Of a stretch of DNA of 64,000 nt, positions 32,281 to 41,840 are shown piece after piece (positions within the stretch are counted from its first letter, which is position 1; every line of letters starts with the position of its first letter). This stretch comes from Cryoendolithus antarcticus (lineage: Eukaryota; Ascomycota; Dothideomycetes; Cladosporiales; Cladosporiaceae): positions 62,001-126,000 of the forward strand of contig NAJO01000044.1 in assembly GCA_002077065.1 (NCBI GenBank). The letters run 5' to 3'. The notes under the pieces are model-generated. The model worked only from the letters and a program-made list of their open reading frames with translations, was not told the origin of the DNA and made no database searches. A program made the translations under genes and the position numbers.

Positions 32281-33363
32281 ATGGACTTCATCAAGAAAAC
32301 CCTCGCCGAGAACCTCACCGGCCCAGCCCACAACCTCGCCACCGGCTCCGACGCCTTCGACCTGAAAACCGACGTCCCAGACCTCTCCGGCAAAGTAGCA
32401 CTAGTCACCGGCGGATCTGAAGGCATTGGCTTCGGCTGCACACACACGCTGCTCACGCACAACATCTCCAAACTCTTCGTCCTCTCAGTCCGCGCCGAAA
32501 AGCTTGGTGAGGCTCTAGACGCCGTAGAGGCGGAGCTGGGGAAGAAGGCGAGAGATGCGATCGTGTGGAAGCAGTGTGATCTGAGTGATTGGGAGAAGAC
32601 TGCTAACGTCGCGAATGAGATCGCCAAGGAGACTGATCGTCTCGACATCGTGATCAATGTCGCCGCACGAGGGATCATGACACGACAACTAGCAGAGACT
32701 AGCGGCACGGATCTACACATGGCTGCGAATCATATCGGTCATGTAGTGCTGACTTCTCATCTACTGCCTCTGCTCAAGAAGACCGCGAAAGCTGGCAACA
32801 TCGTCCGTATCGTCAACTTCGCCTCGAATCTCCACGAGCAGACACCAAAGGAAACGCAGTTTGCCAGCGTGGAAGAGCTGAACCGCGACTACGGGCCCCA
32901 GCAACAATACGCGCGCTCCAAGCTCGCCACGCTGCTGTACTCGAAATACCTGTCCCGTCACCTCACGCCCGAGAACCCAGGGATCCTGGCCAACGCTATT
33001 CACCCCGGGATCGTGGACACGGCGCAGACGAACGAGCATATTCACGAGGCGTACCCGTTGTTGGGGTACGGGATGAGTGTGGGCATGAAGGCATTCCGGA
33101 AAGATCAGTTTGAGGGGTGTGTGAGTGCTATGTATGCTGCTACTGTAGCGGAGAAGAGTGGGCTATACAGTAAGTAACGCTGACATTGAAGCCTTAGCAT
33201 CATGTGCTAACATACAGTAGTCTGCCCGCCGAAGATCATCGAGCAAGGCAGCGACAAGGCCAACGACGTGGAGCTTGCGGAGCAGCTGATGAAGCTTACG
33301 AAGGAAGTTGTGGATGAGAAGACTGGAGCGTCGAAGAAGGGATGTCCGTTGAGAATGTACTAA
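32281..33363 (+). CDS. Short-chain dehydrogenase (WW-oxidoreductase/retinol-dehydrogenase-like)
   Basis: Two exons (intron 33170-33217) give about 344 aa from the ATG at 32281. The cofactor motif is TGGSEGIG (43-50), the catalytic pair Tyr210/Lys214 in YARSK, and the Ser in NFASNLH (182). The strand-4 NNAG motif reads NVAARG. The segment GKVALVTGGSEGIGFGC and IHPGIVDTAQ match the fungal retinol-dehydrogenase/WWOX-like SDR branch. The last exon adds a Lys-rich tail ending CPLRMY; the unspliced frame would stop two residues after the donor. Expected to use NADP(H); the substrate is unknown. It has no obvious membrane span. Confidence 0.87.
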
Positions 33364-33523
33364 GTGCAGTATAGACATCCCCATAACTCACCAGCGACTA
33401 GACCTGAATCAATATTCTCAACCCCTTAGTCGTCCATCACCACTCCCTAAACTGTCGATTCGCTCGACCTAATTGCCCTGCTGTCCTGTCAGCCAGCACC
33501 CTCCATATACCAGACATAAGGAC

Positions 33524-34306
33524 CTACTGCTGCGGCACACGCTTCACCCGCTTCTGCACATGCACAGCGACCTCCTGTTCCAAAGCCGCGTTACGCGCCT
33601 GCGCCTGTACCAAAGCTCTACGCAGGTGAGCCAAATGAGCTTCAGCTACCGCCTTGTTGTATGCAGCTAGCGCAAAGCTGCGCATATGGTTGTTTGCCGA
33701 GGGGTTAAGTATCGCGTTGTCTGCTTTGATGCCCTCGAGGCATTGCTTGAGCGCTATGGTCTTGTTCTGTTCTTTTTGGACATAGCGAGTATGTGTGCCG
33801 ATGCCCTGTACCAGCATATCTCGCTCATTGTTGTATGCCGCTAGATGGTTCATAGTGTCGTTCGCAAGACTTGGCGTGGACGCTGCATGGCACGTTTTGG
33901 CAGGGGTGGCCCTTTGGAGCCGTGCTTCAAGGTCCTCATTAGCCTTGGAGAGATTTACGTTTGACGCCTTTAGCTTATCGGCATCCGCTTTTTCTACTTC
34001 ACGTGCCCGGTCTGAAGCCTCGATAGACGTCTCCAAGTCGTTAATCTTCTGATTGAGAGTCTCGATGAGCGCCCTCAGATCTTGGTTATCCGTGGTCGCA
34101 TTCTTAAGAGCGTCCTGGAGGGCGTCTTTGTCTTCGCTTAAAGCCTGAATCGTGGCTGTCATGTCAACTTTAGACGCTCGGAGCGTATCGTTATCCGTTA
34201 GGAGCTGCAAAGTCGAGGCCCTAAGGTTCTCGCGCTCGGCCCTGATAGTGCCCTTCGGGTTTTTGTTTGGTATGCCTTTGCGAACTGCGACGCCGAGTGG
34301 ACTCAT
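33524..34306 (-). CDS. Orphan coiled-coil protein
   Basis: A single ATG-initiated exon of 260 aa. A short basic start (GIPNKNPKGT) is followed by a heptad-rich coiled coil from about residue 20 to 135 (repeating Leu with Asn, Lys and Asp, such as LETSIEASDRAREVEKADAD) and a second helical stretch from about 150 to 250. It has no catalytic motif, signal peptide or membrane span, and I recognise no family. Its codons are visibly more AT-ending than neighbouring genes. Upstream (minus-strand sense) lies a pyrimidine-rich leader and then an AT-rich patch with a 24-bp inverted repeat. It may be a lineage-specific or recently acquired gene; with so simple a sequence, chance similarity to other coiled coils would be uninformative. 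Confidence 0.6.
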   Translation of the reverse strand: MSPLGVAVRKGIPNKNPKGTIRAERENLRASTLQLLTDNDTLRASKVDMTATIQALSEDKDALQDALKNATTDNQDLRALIETLNQKINDLETSIEASDRAREVEKADADKLKASNVNLSKANEDLEARLQRATPAKTCHAASTPSLANDTMNHLAAYNNERDMLVQGIGTHTRYVQKEQNKTIALKQCLEGIKADNAILNPSANNHMRSFALAAYNKAVAEAHLAHLRRALVQAQARNAALEQEVAVHVQKRVKRVPQQ

Positions 34307-34465
34307 GTTAGTTAGGAGGTATGGTGATAGGTAACGATCATGGAACCCTAATTCCTAACAGAGATAGTGATCGTAGAGGAGATAGTAGAGAATAGAAGTA
34401 GTAAGAGAGGAAAAGGAAGAGAAAACGAGACGGGGGAGGAGCGTCCTGTTATAGCTACCCCTAGA

Positions 34466-34520
34466 GAATTACTTCAATTACTAGTAGTTTGATCTGAACT
34501 ACTAGTAGTTAAAGTAATTC
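34466..34520. repeat. Near-perfect inverted repeat, 24-nt arms
   Basis: Left arm 34466-34489 and right arm 34497-34520 are reverse complements except at two positions, around a 7-nt spacer. Each arm also contains the self-complementary core actagt. This could fold into a hairpin or be the remnant of a miniature inverted-repeat element. No flanking target-site duplication was obvious. Confidence 0.75.
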
Positions 34521-34671
34521 TGATTGGCGTGTGAAGCTCACGTGCCCTAAATCGGTTCGAGAGCGATCCACCTATCTAATACCACTAATTCGGCAACATC
34601 GAGCACTCCATCTCGCGTGGCCAGGCATCTCATAGGACTTGATAGTCGTCGAGTTATTGATGTTCAAAGAC

Positions 34672-34703
34672 AACTAAAGTAGTTACAGGTAATTAAAGTA
34701 GTT
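34672..34703. repeat. Two copies of a 13-nt AT-rich motif
   Basis: The motif aaYtaaagtagtt occurs at 34672-34684 and 34691-34703. Close variants sit inside the nearby inverted repeat at 34507-34519 and, reversed, at 34467-34479. Four related copies within about 240 nt suggest a common origin or a binding site cluster rather than chance. Confidence 0.5.
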
Positions 34704-34875
34704 GTAGCTGGGCTAGATAAGCTTTAAGCTCGGACCTTGAACTGCTGTAGCGACTGGGCGAGACTGTATCTGTGCTGGGCACATGGAACACTGCATGGAT
34801 GTCGCGCAAGCTCGTGACAATTGAATTCAGAAGCTAACACCACTCTAGTATCGACATATCAGTAGGGTGCCTTGC

Positions 34876-35880
34876 TCACTCGGAACGGTACCACACAAAC
34901 TCACAGAACGACTTCTTCGCCTCCACCAAGCCCTCCTCCGAAGCGAAGCGGGCGACTTGCGGGCCCAGACAGAGGCCAGAGGCGCTCCAGTTTGCGATCT
35001 CGTTCTCGTTTCGAACACAGCGCACGTCGTACGCCCATTCTCTGCGTTTTAATGTCTCCATTGTAGCGTCTCCGCTATCTTGAACGATAATGCTAATGTG
35101 ACTGATATACTCCGATGCGTCGCCTCGTTGCGCGAGCGACTTGCAAACTCGGACGAGCTGCAGTACGGCGGGCGCAAACATGGCTTTATTGTATAGCTCT
35201 AGGCACACTACCCTTATCGTCAGTGTCTTGATCGCAATCCGTGACGTGAGGCCGGAGAACGTGAAGCCCGGCCCATGATGTAGGAATTGATTCAGTAGTG
35301 TCAGCAGGGAGCGGAAGCCAGAGCCGGGCTGACGAGGCCACGAGTCATTTGAGACGAAGGACTCCGGGCTGAAGACTCGGAGTGTCATGTCTAGATTGAC
35401 AGGCACGCGGCTGATTATCACTGGAGGAAGCGATGTCCAGGTCGGATAGAAGATGAAGCCCTTCGCCATTACGTCCAAACGTAAGTTCTGCGGCTTGGCG
35501 TTCTTGCACTCATTGGTTAGGAGGTCGAGAACCTCTTTCCGGCTTTGGCGGCAGATGCTCAAGATAGCGAACAGACTAGTACGAAGTAAGGTGGTCGGGT
35601 AGGCGATGTCTTTGTGCGTCGTTCTGCCTTCCTGGCGCTCGACCCGTGGACCCGAGAACAGCGGACTTGGCGGTGGTGAGTTCGTGCTGTGCATGGCATG
35701 TTCCCAAATCTGGAGACGCAGCTCCTTGGGCAGCTGGAATAAGATAGACGCTCTCTGGTCCGACGGCTGCGATGCAGATCGGCTGAGGCGTGGTACATGA
35801 GTATAAGCGTGAAGATCCGTGAAGAGTGGCCACCGCAGGGCTTCAGCATCCGGGAGGAAGGGCAGAATCCGGAAGGACAT
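34876..35880 (-). CDS. 2EXR-type (LPxELRxxIW) fungal protein
   Basis: A single exon encodes 334 aa. After about 45 residues the motif FQLPKELRLQIWEHAM is the defining start of the 2EXR/F-box-like helix seen in large families of filamentous-fungus proteins. It is followed by AILSICRQSRKEVLDLL, the second conserved helix (CRxSRxExL). The rest, from about residue 130, has no catalytic motif and alternates strands and helices typical of these proteins. The function of the family is not established; an adaptor role has been suggested from F-box resemblance. There is no signal peptide. The start ATG at 35880 is the first in the frame. Confidence 0.75.
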   Translation of the reverse strand: MSFRILPFLPDAEALRWPLFTDLHAYTHVPRLSRSASQPSDQRASILFQLPKELRLQIWEHAMHSTNSPPPSPLFSGPRVERQEGRTTHKDIAYPTTLLRTSLFAILSICRQSRKEVLDLLTNECKNAKPQNLRLDVMAKGFIFYPTWTSLPPVIISRVPVNLDMTLRVFSPESFVSNDSWPRQPGSGFRSLLTLLNQFLHHGPGFTFSGLTSRIAIKTLTIRVVCLELYNKAMFAPAVLQLVRVCKSLAQRGDASEYISHISIIVQDSGDATMETLKRREWAYDVRCVRNENEIANWSASGLCLGPQVARFASEEGLVEAKKSFCEFVWYRSE

Positions 35881-36271
35881 GACTGAATCTGATCTACTAC
35901 TTCGAGAGGAGAGAGAGAAGTCTGCTTTCGAGACTTGCTAGAAGCTCCAGAAAGCTAAGATACTTGTTCCCAGTCCGTCGTGGATGGTCGAGCGTTTCTC
36001 TGAATTGCTGCGAGCCTCAATCGCCGGGCACGATGTACACTAGCGACGCGAGAAGAAGCTGCCGATGGGCTTGCGAGGACATCTCCAAAAGTGGTGTGTT
36101 CAAGTTGAGGACGGTATTGATACTGCGGACCGGTGTGAAAGTGAAAGTCGCAGGGCTTGGCTTGGCACTTGGGTTTAGGTCAGCGTTCGATGAGACGAAT
36201 GTTCAAGCATATACATCACTGAGCCCTTCGAAGACCAGTCTCGCGTGGAAGTCCATATCTTAGGGATCACT
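35881..36271. other. Divergent promoter region, 2EXR gene / EMC7
   Basis: 390 nt between divergent starts. No further element recognised. Confidence 0.4.
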
Positions 36272-37053
36272 ATGAGGCTATCATTCCTCGCCACAGTGCT
36301 TACGGCCGCTCAAGCCATCTCCGCCGCCAAACTCACCATCTCGATCCCGCCCTCCCCGCCAGTGCTCCCCAACCCAGCAACGCTCCCCTCCTCCACCCAC
36401 GCAGTCCTCCTCGGCTCCCCAGGCATCAAGCATACCGCTCCGCTCCGCCGCGACAACACCTTCGTCTTCCCATCATTAGCAGAAGACAGCTACCTCCTCA
36501 CAATCTACTCCCGCGACCACGCCTTCGCACCATACAGAGTAGACATTACGAAAGCCGCCGCCGCCTCAGCACAGCAGGATGTCAACGTGTGGTGGACGTA
36601 CAGAGGGAATGAATGGAGCAATAAGGGACCACTCCTAGGCTCAGGACAAGATGATCTACGAGTGGAGATCCGACCCACCGCAATGAAGGATTTCTACCAA
36701 CAGCGTGGCGGCTTCAACCTCGTCGGATTCCTCAAAAGTCCCATGATCTTGATGGGTCTAGTGTCTGTGGTCATGATCTTCGGGATGCCGTATCTAATGG
36801 AGAACAGTGAGGCTCTGCTTGATCGTGCGTTGTGCATAATGAAGGGAGAAGATTGGGCTAACATGTTGCAGTGGATCCGGAGACGAAGAAGGAGTTTGAG
36901 GAGATGCAGAAGAGTGGTCCTACGGCGCAGGCTTCGAGTGCTGTGGACTCGATACAGAATTTTGACTTGGCTGGGTTCTTGTCTGGGAAGAGCGCGAGCT
37001 CGTCTGGGGCTGCTACGCCATCTGCTGCTGGAGGTGGCGCGAAGAAGCGATAG
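36272..37053 (+). CDS. EMC7: ER membrane protein complex subunit 7
   Basis: Two exons (65-nt intron 36807-36871) encode about 238 aa. A signal peptide (residues 1-18, ending AAQAISA) leads into a luminal beta-sandwich (KLTISIPPSPPVLP to VEIRPT). Then comes the family hallmark FLKSPMILMGLVSVVMIFG, a single membrane span, and PYLMENMDPETKKEFEEMQ, where the splice restores the conserved Met-Asp-Pro. The cytosolic tail is Ser/Ala/Gly-rich and ends in KKR. EMC inserts tail-anchored and multi-pass proteins into the ER membrane; EMC7 is a luminal-facing subunit. The start at 36272 matches the signal peptide; the open frame before it begins with GTG. Confidence 0.9.
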
Positions 37054-37487
37054 AATTACAGTCCATGAGTGCACGAAGCTGGATCTACCTACGAGTCGAT
37101 TGTACGGAGACCTATGCTATCAGCTCACAGCAACCCCAGGGCTTCGATTCCGGCGGACTTTATCATCGTGACGGGCTGCAACGTGAGTGTCAAGCATCTG
37201 AACGAGACGATGAGAGCTACGTCTTGGGCTATATGCGGTACGTATCTTCACATCGTCTGTTTCTGCTCTCATCATTGCAGTGACACTCGTCGCACATACT
37301 CTTCTCCGATATTCAAGCTCCACAGCACAGCTCGGCATTTAGCCTGATTTACACCAAGCATGCTGAACGGCATCATTCTCTCCATCCACATTATTTCTCT
37401 ATTCCAAGCCAAGGAGCTCCTCACATCGACACCACTTACTTCAAGACTAACCCTCAGCCTACTAATCCGACCACCACCAACAATACC
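37054..37487. other. Intergenic stretch between EMC7 and oxidoreductase gene
   Basis: About 430 nt between two plus-strand genes. No coding sequence recognised. Confidence 0.4.
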
Positions 37488-38725
37488 ATGGCGCCCCTCA
37501 AAGTTGGCCTCATCGGCTACGGCTTCTCGACGAAATGCTTTCACCTTCCCTTCATCACACCTAACAAGGACCTCGAAGTCTACGCTTTCTTGCAGCGCGC
37601 CGAGGCTCCAGCAGAGAAGTCTGGTGTGGAGAAGGGCAAGCACTGCACTATCGACTACCCGAAGGCGAAACACTACCGCACCCCGGAGGACTTTTTCGGC
37701 GACAAGGAGATCGAGCTTGTGGTCGTGTGTTCGGGGGGATTACACACGGAGTTTGCTGAGCAGGCGATGAGAGCGGGAAAGCATGGTTAGCTTGGAATCC
37801 CGTCACCGCAGTGCGAGCTCCATCGCTGACCTTTTGCAGTCGTCGTCGAGAAGCCCTTCACCATCACATCCGAGCAATCAGATAGCCTGATCAAGACCGC
37901 AAAAGAGACCGGCAAAGTCTGCACTCCGTTTCAAAACCGCCGCTACGACTCAGACTTCTTGACCCTGAAATCGCTAATCGCCACCGGCGCCCTAGGCGAG
38001 ATCACAGATTTCACGACGCACTACGATGTCGACTACCCCGAATGGGCGCTCAAATGGACGGAGAAGGAGTTCATCCAGGGTCAGGGTATGCTTTACGGTC
38101 TCGGCACGCATTCAATTGACCAGGCGCTGCTGTTGTTTGGGCAGCCGAAGTCTGTCTGGGCAACCACGAGGAGTCTGAGAGGCGAGACCGCCAACGACGA
38201 TACGTTTACCGTTGTGCTGCAGTATAGTGGCGACAAGAAGAACTTGGTCGCTACGGTCAAGACGACGATCGTATCCAGTCTACCCACAGAGAGGCAGCTG
38301 AAGTACTTCGTCCGGGGCAGAGATGGGACGTTCATAAAGGTAACACTACCTCCTGATCTCCGGTGGCGAATCGGTACACTGACATCTCTCAGCACGGCGA
38401 AGACCCCCAAATCGACCACCTTTTCGCCGACATGGCCGCCGATGACCCAAAATTCGGCATCGAGCCTGAGGCCACATACGGCGAGCTATGGACGAAGAAG
38501 CAACTCGTTGACACGCAAAGTCAGGACGACAAGACGAAGCTGTGGGGTGGCAAGTATGAGAGCCAGCAGGGCTTTTACGTGCACTTCTACAGGGATGTGG
38601 TGGCTTCGATCAAAGATGGGAAGGCGCAGGCTATCAAGCCAGAGGAGAGCAGGATGGGGATTAGGGTTATTGAGATGGCGTTGGAGAGTAATCGGACGGG
38701 GCAGGTGGTGACGTGGAGGGACTGA
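37488..38725 (+). CDS. Gfo/Idh/MocA-family NAD(P)-dependent oxidoreductase
   Basis: Three exons (introns 37786-37839 and 38340-38392) encode about 376 aa. The Rossmann start is KVGLIGYGFSTKCFHLPFI (residues 5-23) and the cofactor-lysine motif VVVEKPF (near 100-106) is formed across the first splice. The second domain starts TPFQNRRYDSDFLTLKSLI with the family motif GxLGEI (ALGEITDF) and includes GLGTHSIDQALLLFG, which carries the catalytic His. These enzymes oxidise or reduce sugars and cyclitols and sometimes other carbonyl compounds; the substrate is open. The C-terminal segment EMALESNRTGQVV is also typical. No targeting peptide is seen. It converges with the first gene of the minus-strand array. 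Confidence 0.92.
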
Positions 38726-38841
38726 AGGGAAGTATCGTGGTGAGTATGCATTATTCTTCTGCATCAACGCCACTCTTGCCTCTGCTGATATGTGCCTCAT
38801 CTGTAAGCCTTCCTTACTTCTCCTTACACCTCACTCGCTTC

Positions 38842-39222
38842 TCAGTCCACTTCACCACCGCTCAAATTCTTCTCAAACTCCGCATCCGCACACTCCTCCA
38901 AACGCACCATCATACGCCTCAGCTGGTACTGTTCACTCTCGCTGGTGATGTTGTACATCGTCGTGAAGTACTTCCACGTTGTGGCGATGTAATCCTTGCT
39001 CAGCTGGGTGTCGTTGGCAAGCATGTCAAATGGGGGCGAAGACATGTCTGTCAGGTGATTGGAGACGTTGATGCCGACAGTCTGGGCTAGCTCTTCTGGC
39101 TTGATGGTGTTGTTTTCGGCCAGCTTGAGGTGGCGAAGGGCGTCGCGGATCTCCGTTGTGACGAGGTCGCGGACGGTGGTTGGGGTGGACAGGATGACGG
39201 TGGGACCGGAAGAGGTGGACAT
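38842..39222 (-). CDS. Tandem-array family member A
   Basis: A single exon of 126 aa. Residues about 15-62 form the block shared by all array members: PTTVRDLVTTEIRDALRHLK, then LAENNTIKPEELAQTVG and NVSNHL. It aligns without gaps to the other five genes. A second helical part follows with TWKYFTTMYNI, which resembles RRFFRERFNI in member D, so A and D are the closest pair. The C-terminal domain of D, E and F is absent and no frame for it lies downstream. There is no signal peptide, span, catalytic motif or recognised family. It converges with the oxidoreductase gene, about 115 nt away. Confidence 0.6.
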   Translation of the reverse strand: MSTSSGPTVILSTPTTVRDLVTTEIRDALRHLKLAENNTIKPEELAQTVGINVSNHLTDMSSPPFDMLANDTQLSKDYIATTWKYFTTMYNITSESEQYQLRRMMVRLEECADAEFEKNLSGGEVD

Positions 39223-40247
39223 TGCGTAAGGTGTCGTGGATGGAGGTGATGTAGAGAGATATGCTGAGCGCGATGATCAAGTACGTATCGTGGCCTTTAT
39301 TGCTGCGGAACGCTTGCTCGTTGGCTCTAGAAGGTGAGTGCTTGACACTGCGATCACCAAGTGCTCACCCAAGACAGGAAGCAGGAGGGGAAAGAATGGC
39401 GATGGTGTAAGACTATCACACTTTCACTAAGATACGTACTAGCACTTTCCGAACATCTTGAAGAAAGGATGCTGATGATCAGGCATTCGGGTCACCGAGA
39501 CCGCCAGATGGCACTGGACAATCAATGCAGAAGGCAGAGCGACGAAAGCAGCAGGTCAAAACTAGCGATCAAAGCAATACTGGGACGTCTTGTTTGAATG
39601 ATACGTCCTCTATTGGTCTGGAGCCCTCGCACATACCGGATGTCCGGGCTGAACGTGACAGGCCCACCATCGGTGGCGACTGGAGGCACCATACGAGCAG
39701 CGCTGCCTTGGCAAGCTGGGCGACGCGAGGTCGTAAGAACACTGTCCTGAATCTCCATCATCAATCTGTCTGGACCTGACCGCTCTCATCTTTCGGTCAA
39801 TTGCTCACAACAACAACTTCCGCACCGCATCTTATTACCTGACCAGTGCTGGAGAAGAGGGTAGATTGCTCGTTTCCAAGGCGTATCGTGGACGATAAAA
39901 GCCTGAGAGAACAGACGATCCCGAAGCCGGAGTTGTCCAACTCACGGTACATTCTAGTATAATCCGAAAGACGGCGACATGCTGCTGTGATCACTGACCA
40001 AGCCATGGCGCTGATGAAGACAGTACGGGCGACAGCACAGACGATGAGGTACCGATGGCATGATCATCATCGCCGTTTTGATGTCCTAGACAACGAGCGC
40101 TATGCTACTCTGCCCTTGTCCCTCAGCTCACGTCTACCCTTGCTAGATCGTTCTACCAGACGGCGTATCCGAATCCCGCCGCCGCGCCAACAACTCCCTT
40201 AGACCCAATCTGCCACCAACCAAACTTCTTAACTCCACCTCTGCCAT
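39223..40247. other. Array spacer, A to B
   Basis: About 1.03 kb between members A and B. I found no further copy of the shared block in any frame. It contains the promoter of A and the 3' end of B. Confidence 0.4.
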
Positions 40248-40682
40248 TTACGACGATTCTCTCCCCTCTCCGATCTCGCCAGATTCCTCCTTCTCCTTCT
40301 CCGAGATATCGATCCCCAGCGCGCGGCTCCAGCTGGCCAGACGCAGCGTCATCCTCGCCTGCTTGAGGCCACGTGCCCGACAACGCTCTCTCGCCAGGGC
40401 GGTGTACCTCTGCTGTCTCACAGTCAAGGCAGAGCTAGCGCAAGCCGGCACACTGTCCGAAGCGAGAAGATTCAGCATCTTTTTGACGGACTTGGCAACG
40501 ATCTTCTTGCGTTGCTCGTTGTCGTTTGGGTCGTAGTTGGGGCTGAGTACCGCTTTGAGGGCTTCGGTGAAGGCGAGATCGAAGAGAGATTCGGGAGTTG
40601 TGGTGATGGGAGTGTAGGTGATGTTGTTGTTGGTGTTGGCAGTGGTGGTGGTGTTGCTCGCGATGGGAGTGGTGAAATACAT
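40248..40682 (-). CDS. Tandem-array family member B (divergent)
   Basis: A single exon of about 144 aa from the ATG at 40682. The first 30 residues are a Thr/Asn-rich low-complexity stretch. The shared block then appears in divergent form (SLFDLAFTEALKAVLSPNYD through SVKKMLNLL), matching the other copies mainly at the hydrophobic positions and without gaps. The remaining part is basic and helical (RERCRARGLKQARMTLRLAS) and ends in a Glu/Ser-rich tail, unlike the other members. No known domain is recognised. Membership rests on position, strand and the block pattern; on sequence alone it would be weak. Confidence 0.45.
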   Translation of the reverse strand: MYFTTPIASNTTTTANTNNNITYTPITTTPESLFDLAFTEALKAVLSPNYDPNDNEQRKKIVAKSVKKMLNLLASDSVPACASSALTVRQQRYTALARERCRARGLKQARMTLRLASWSRALGIDISEKEKEESGEIGEGRESS

Positions 40683-41245
40683 GCTTGAGGCTCTGGGAGG
40701 GTGGTGTTTCGAGATTACTGGTCTTGGTCGGCGTAATGGGGAGTTGGAGTATGTTTCTCTCTCTGTCACTGATTGCTAGCTGCTTTCCAGCAGTGTGTGA
40801 AAGAGGCTCGCCTTTGTTGGAATGGTGTTTGAGAGAAGCGGTCAGCTTGTTCGGCAAGCTGCAGTATTGGGCTAGAGACATGAGCAACAAACGTGGTGCC
40901 GACGACCTCATGCATCTCAATCTGGGAGTTGACGCTGCTGCGGCGACACTGCAGGCAAGACTCAGAGTTTACCCTTAGATCGATGCGGCTGGGGCGAGGA
41001 TCAAGAGGGAGCGAGCTTCCTACTCACTCGCTACCTGCCACAATCAGCTTTGTGGCTTTCCCTACACATTGCATTATTCATGGGCCTTTTTGGAATATCT
41101 GCGCTTCCCAACTCTTTGGCCTCGCCGCCTGACCATGCACATTCCGACACACCCCATCAACCGCCCACAGCAATCTCTCGGAATCGTCTACACCGTATGT
41201 TTTGTCGTAATATGCCCTGGCAGCCCCAATGTACGCTTCTCGGAG
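40683..41245. other. Array spacer, B to C
   Basis: About 560 nt; open frames on the plus strand here have no codon bias or domain. Nothing else recognised. Confidence 0.4.
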
Positions 41246-41488
41246 CTACGTTGTTGTTGGCTCAGGGCGGAAGACAGATAGGAAGTCGTCTCGAGAGGCT
41301 GTCCATTCTTGGTACTGGCTTTGATCTGGATACAGGAACTTTTCGACGGCACTGCAGACTCTGTGGGCGGTCAAATCTGCGTTCCAGATGTTCTCGGGGG
41401 CGAACTTGACCTTGTGCATTAGTCTGTGGATCTCGTCGGAGATGAAGGTTGTCAGGGCGTCTAGGTCGACAGGTACGGCGATGGACAT
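41246..41488 (-). CDS. Tandem-array family member C (short)
   Basis: A single exon of about 80 aa from the ATG at 41488 (MSIAVPVDLDALTT); an in-frame ATG at 41572 would add 28 residues but gives a start unlike the other members. The protein is little more than the shared block: DLDALTTFISDEIHRLMHKV, then KFAPENIWNADLTAHRV and SAVEKFL, plus a short tail. It aligns without gaps to A and D. It has neither the YF/YNI segment nor the C-terminal domain. It may be a minimal member or a truncated one. Confidence 0.45.
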   Translation of the reverse strand: MSIAVPVDLDALTTFISDEIHRLMHKVKFAPENIWNADLTAHRVCSAVEKFLYPDQSQYQEWTASRDDFLSVFRPEPTTT

Positions 41489-41840
41489 GGCGGGATCGAG
41501 GGTACGAAGTACAGGTGGGAAATCTGGGTTGTAATGGCACAGTAGATGTTGCCCTAATGAATGGATGAGCATGTTTGCTTGAGTGACGGTGACTGGAGGA
41601 AAGGAAATTGATACATGTCCAAGCAGAAAATGTGGTGGGGACTGAAAACTGCTGATTCTCTGGTGCTGTCAGCACTGCAAGGATAAAGATTTACAGGCCT
41701 TGCTCCAAATGGTCGACACTTGAGGTCACCACGAGCTCTTCCTCGATCTGGCACTGGCACTGACGCACTCTCGCAAGTCCTCTCAACTATCTCCCGACAT
41801 CTTCTGATCTCTTCCCCAAGACCGACATCGTCGCACGATC
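41489..41840. other. Array spacer, C to D
   Basis: 350 nt; pyrimidine-rich stretches on the plus strand. Nothing recognised. Confidence 0.4.

Larger units (their letters stand above)
34307..34875. other. AT-rich intergenic patch beside the coiled-coil gene
   Basis: About 570 nt, clearly more AT-rich than flanking DNA. The part next to the coiled-coil gene (34380-34440) is purine-rich on the plus strand. It contains the inverted repeat and short repeated motifs listed separately, but no coding sequence. Confidence 0.55.

Noticed and set aside
34307..34875. The AT-rich patch as a complete transposable element
   Set aside because: No transposase or reverse transcriptase frame and no target-site duplication was seen; only an inverted repeat and short motifs are present.
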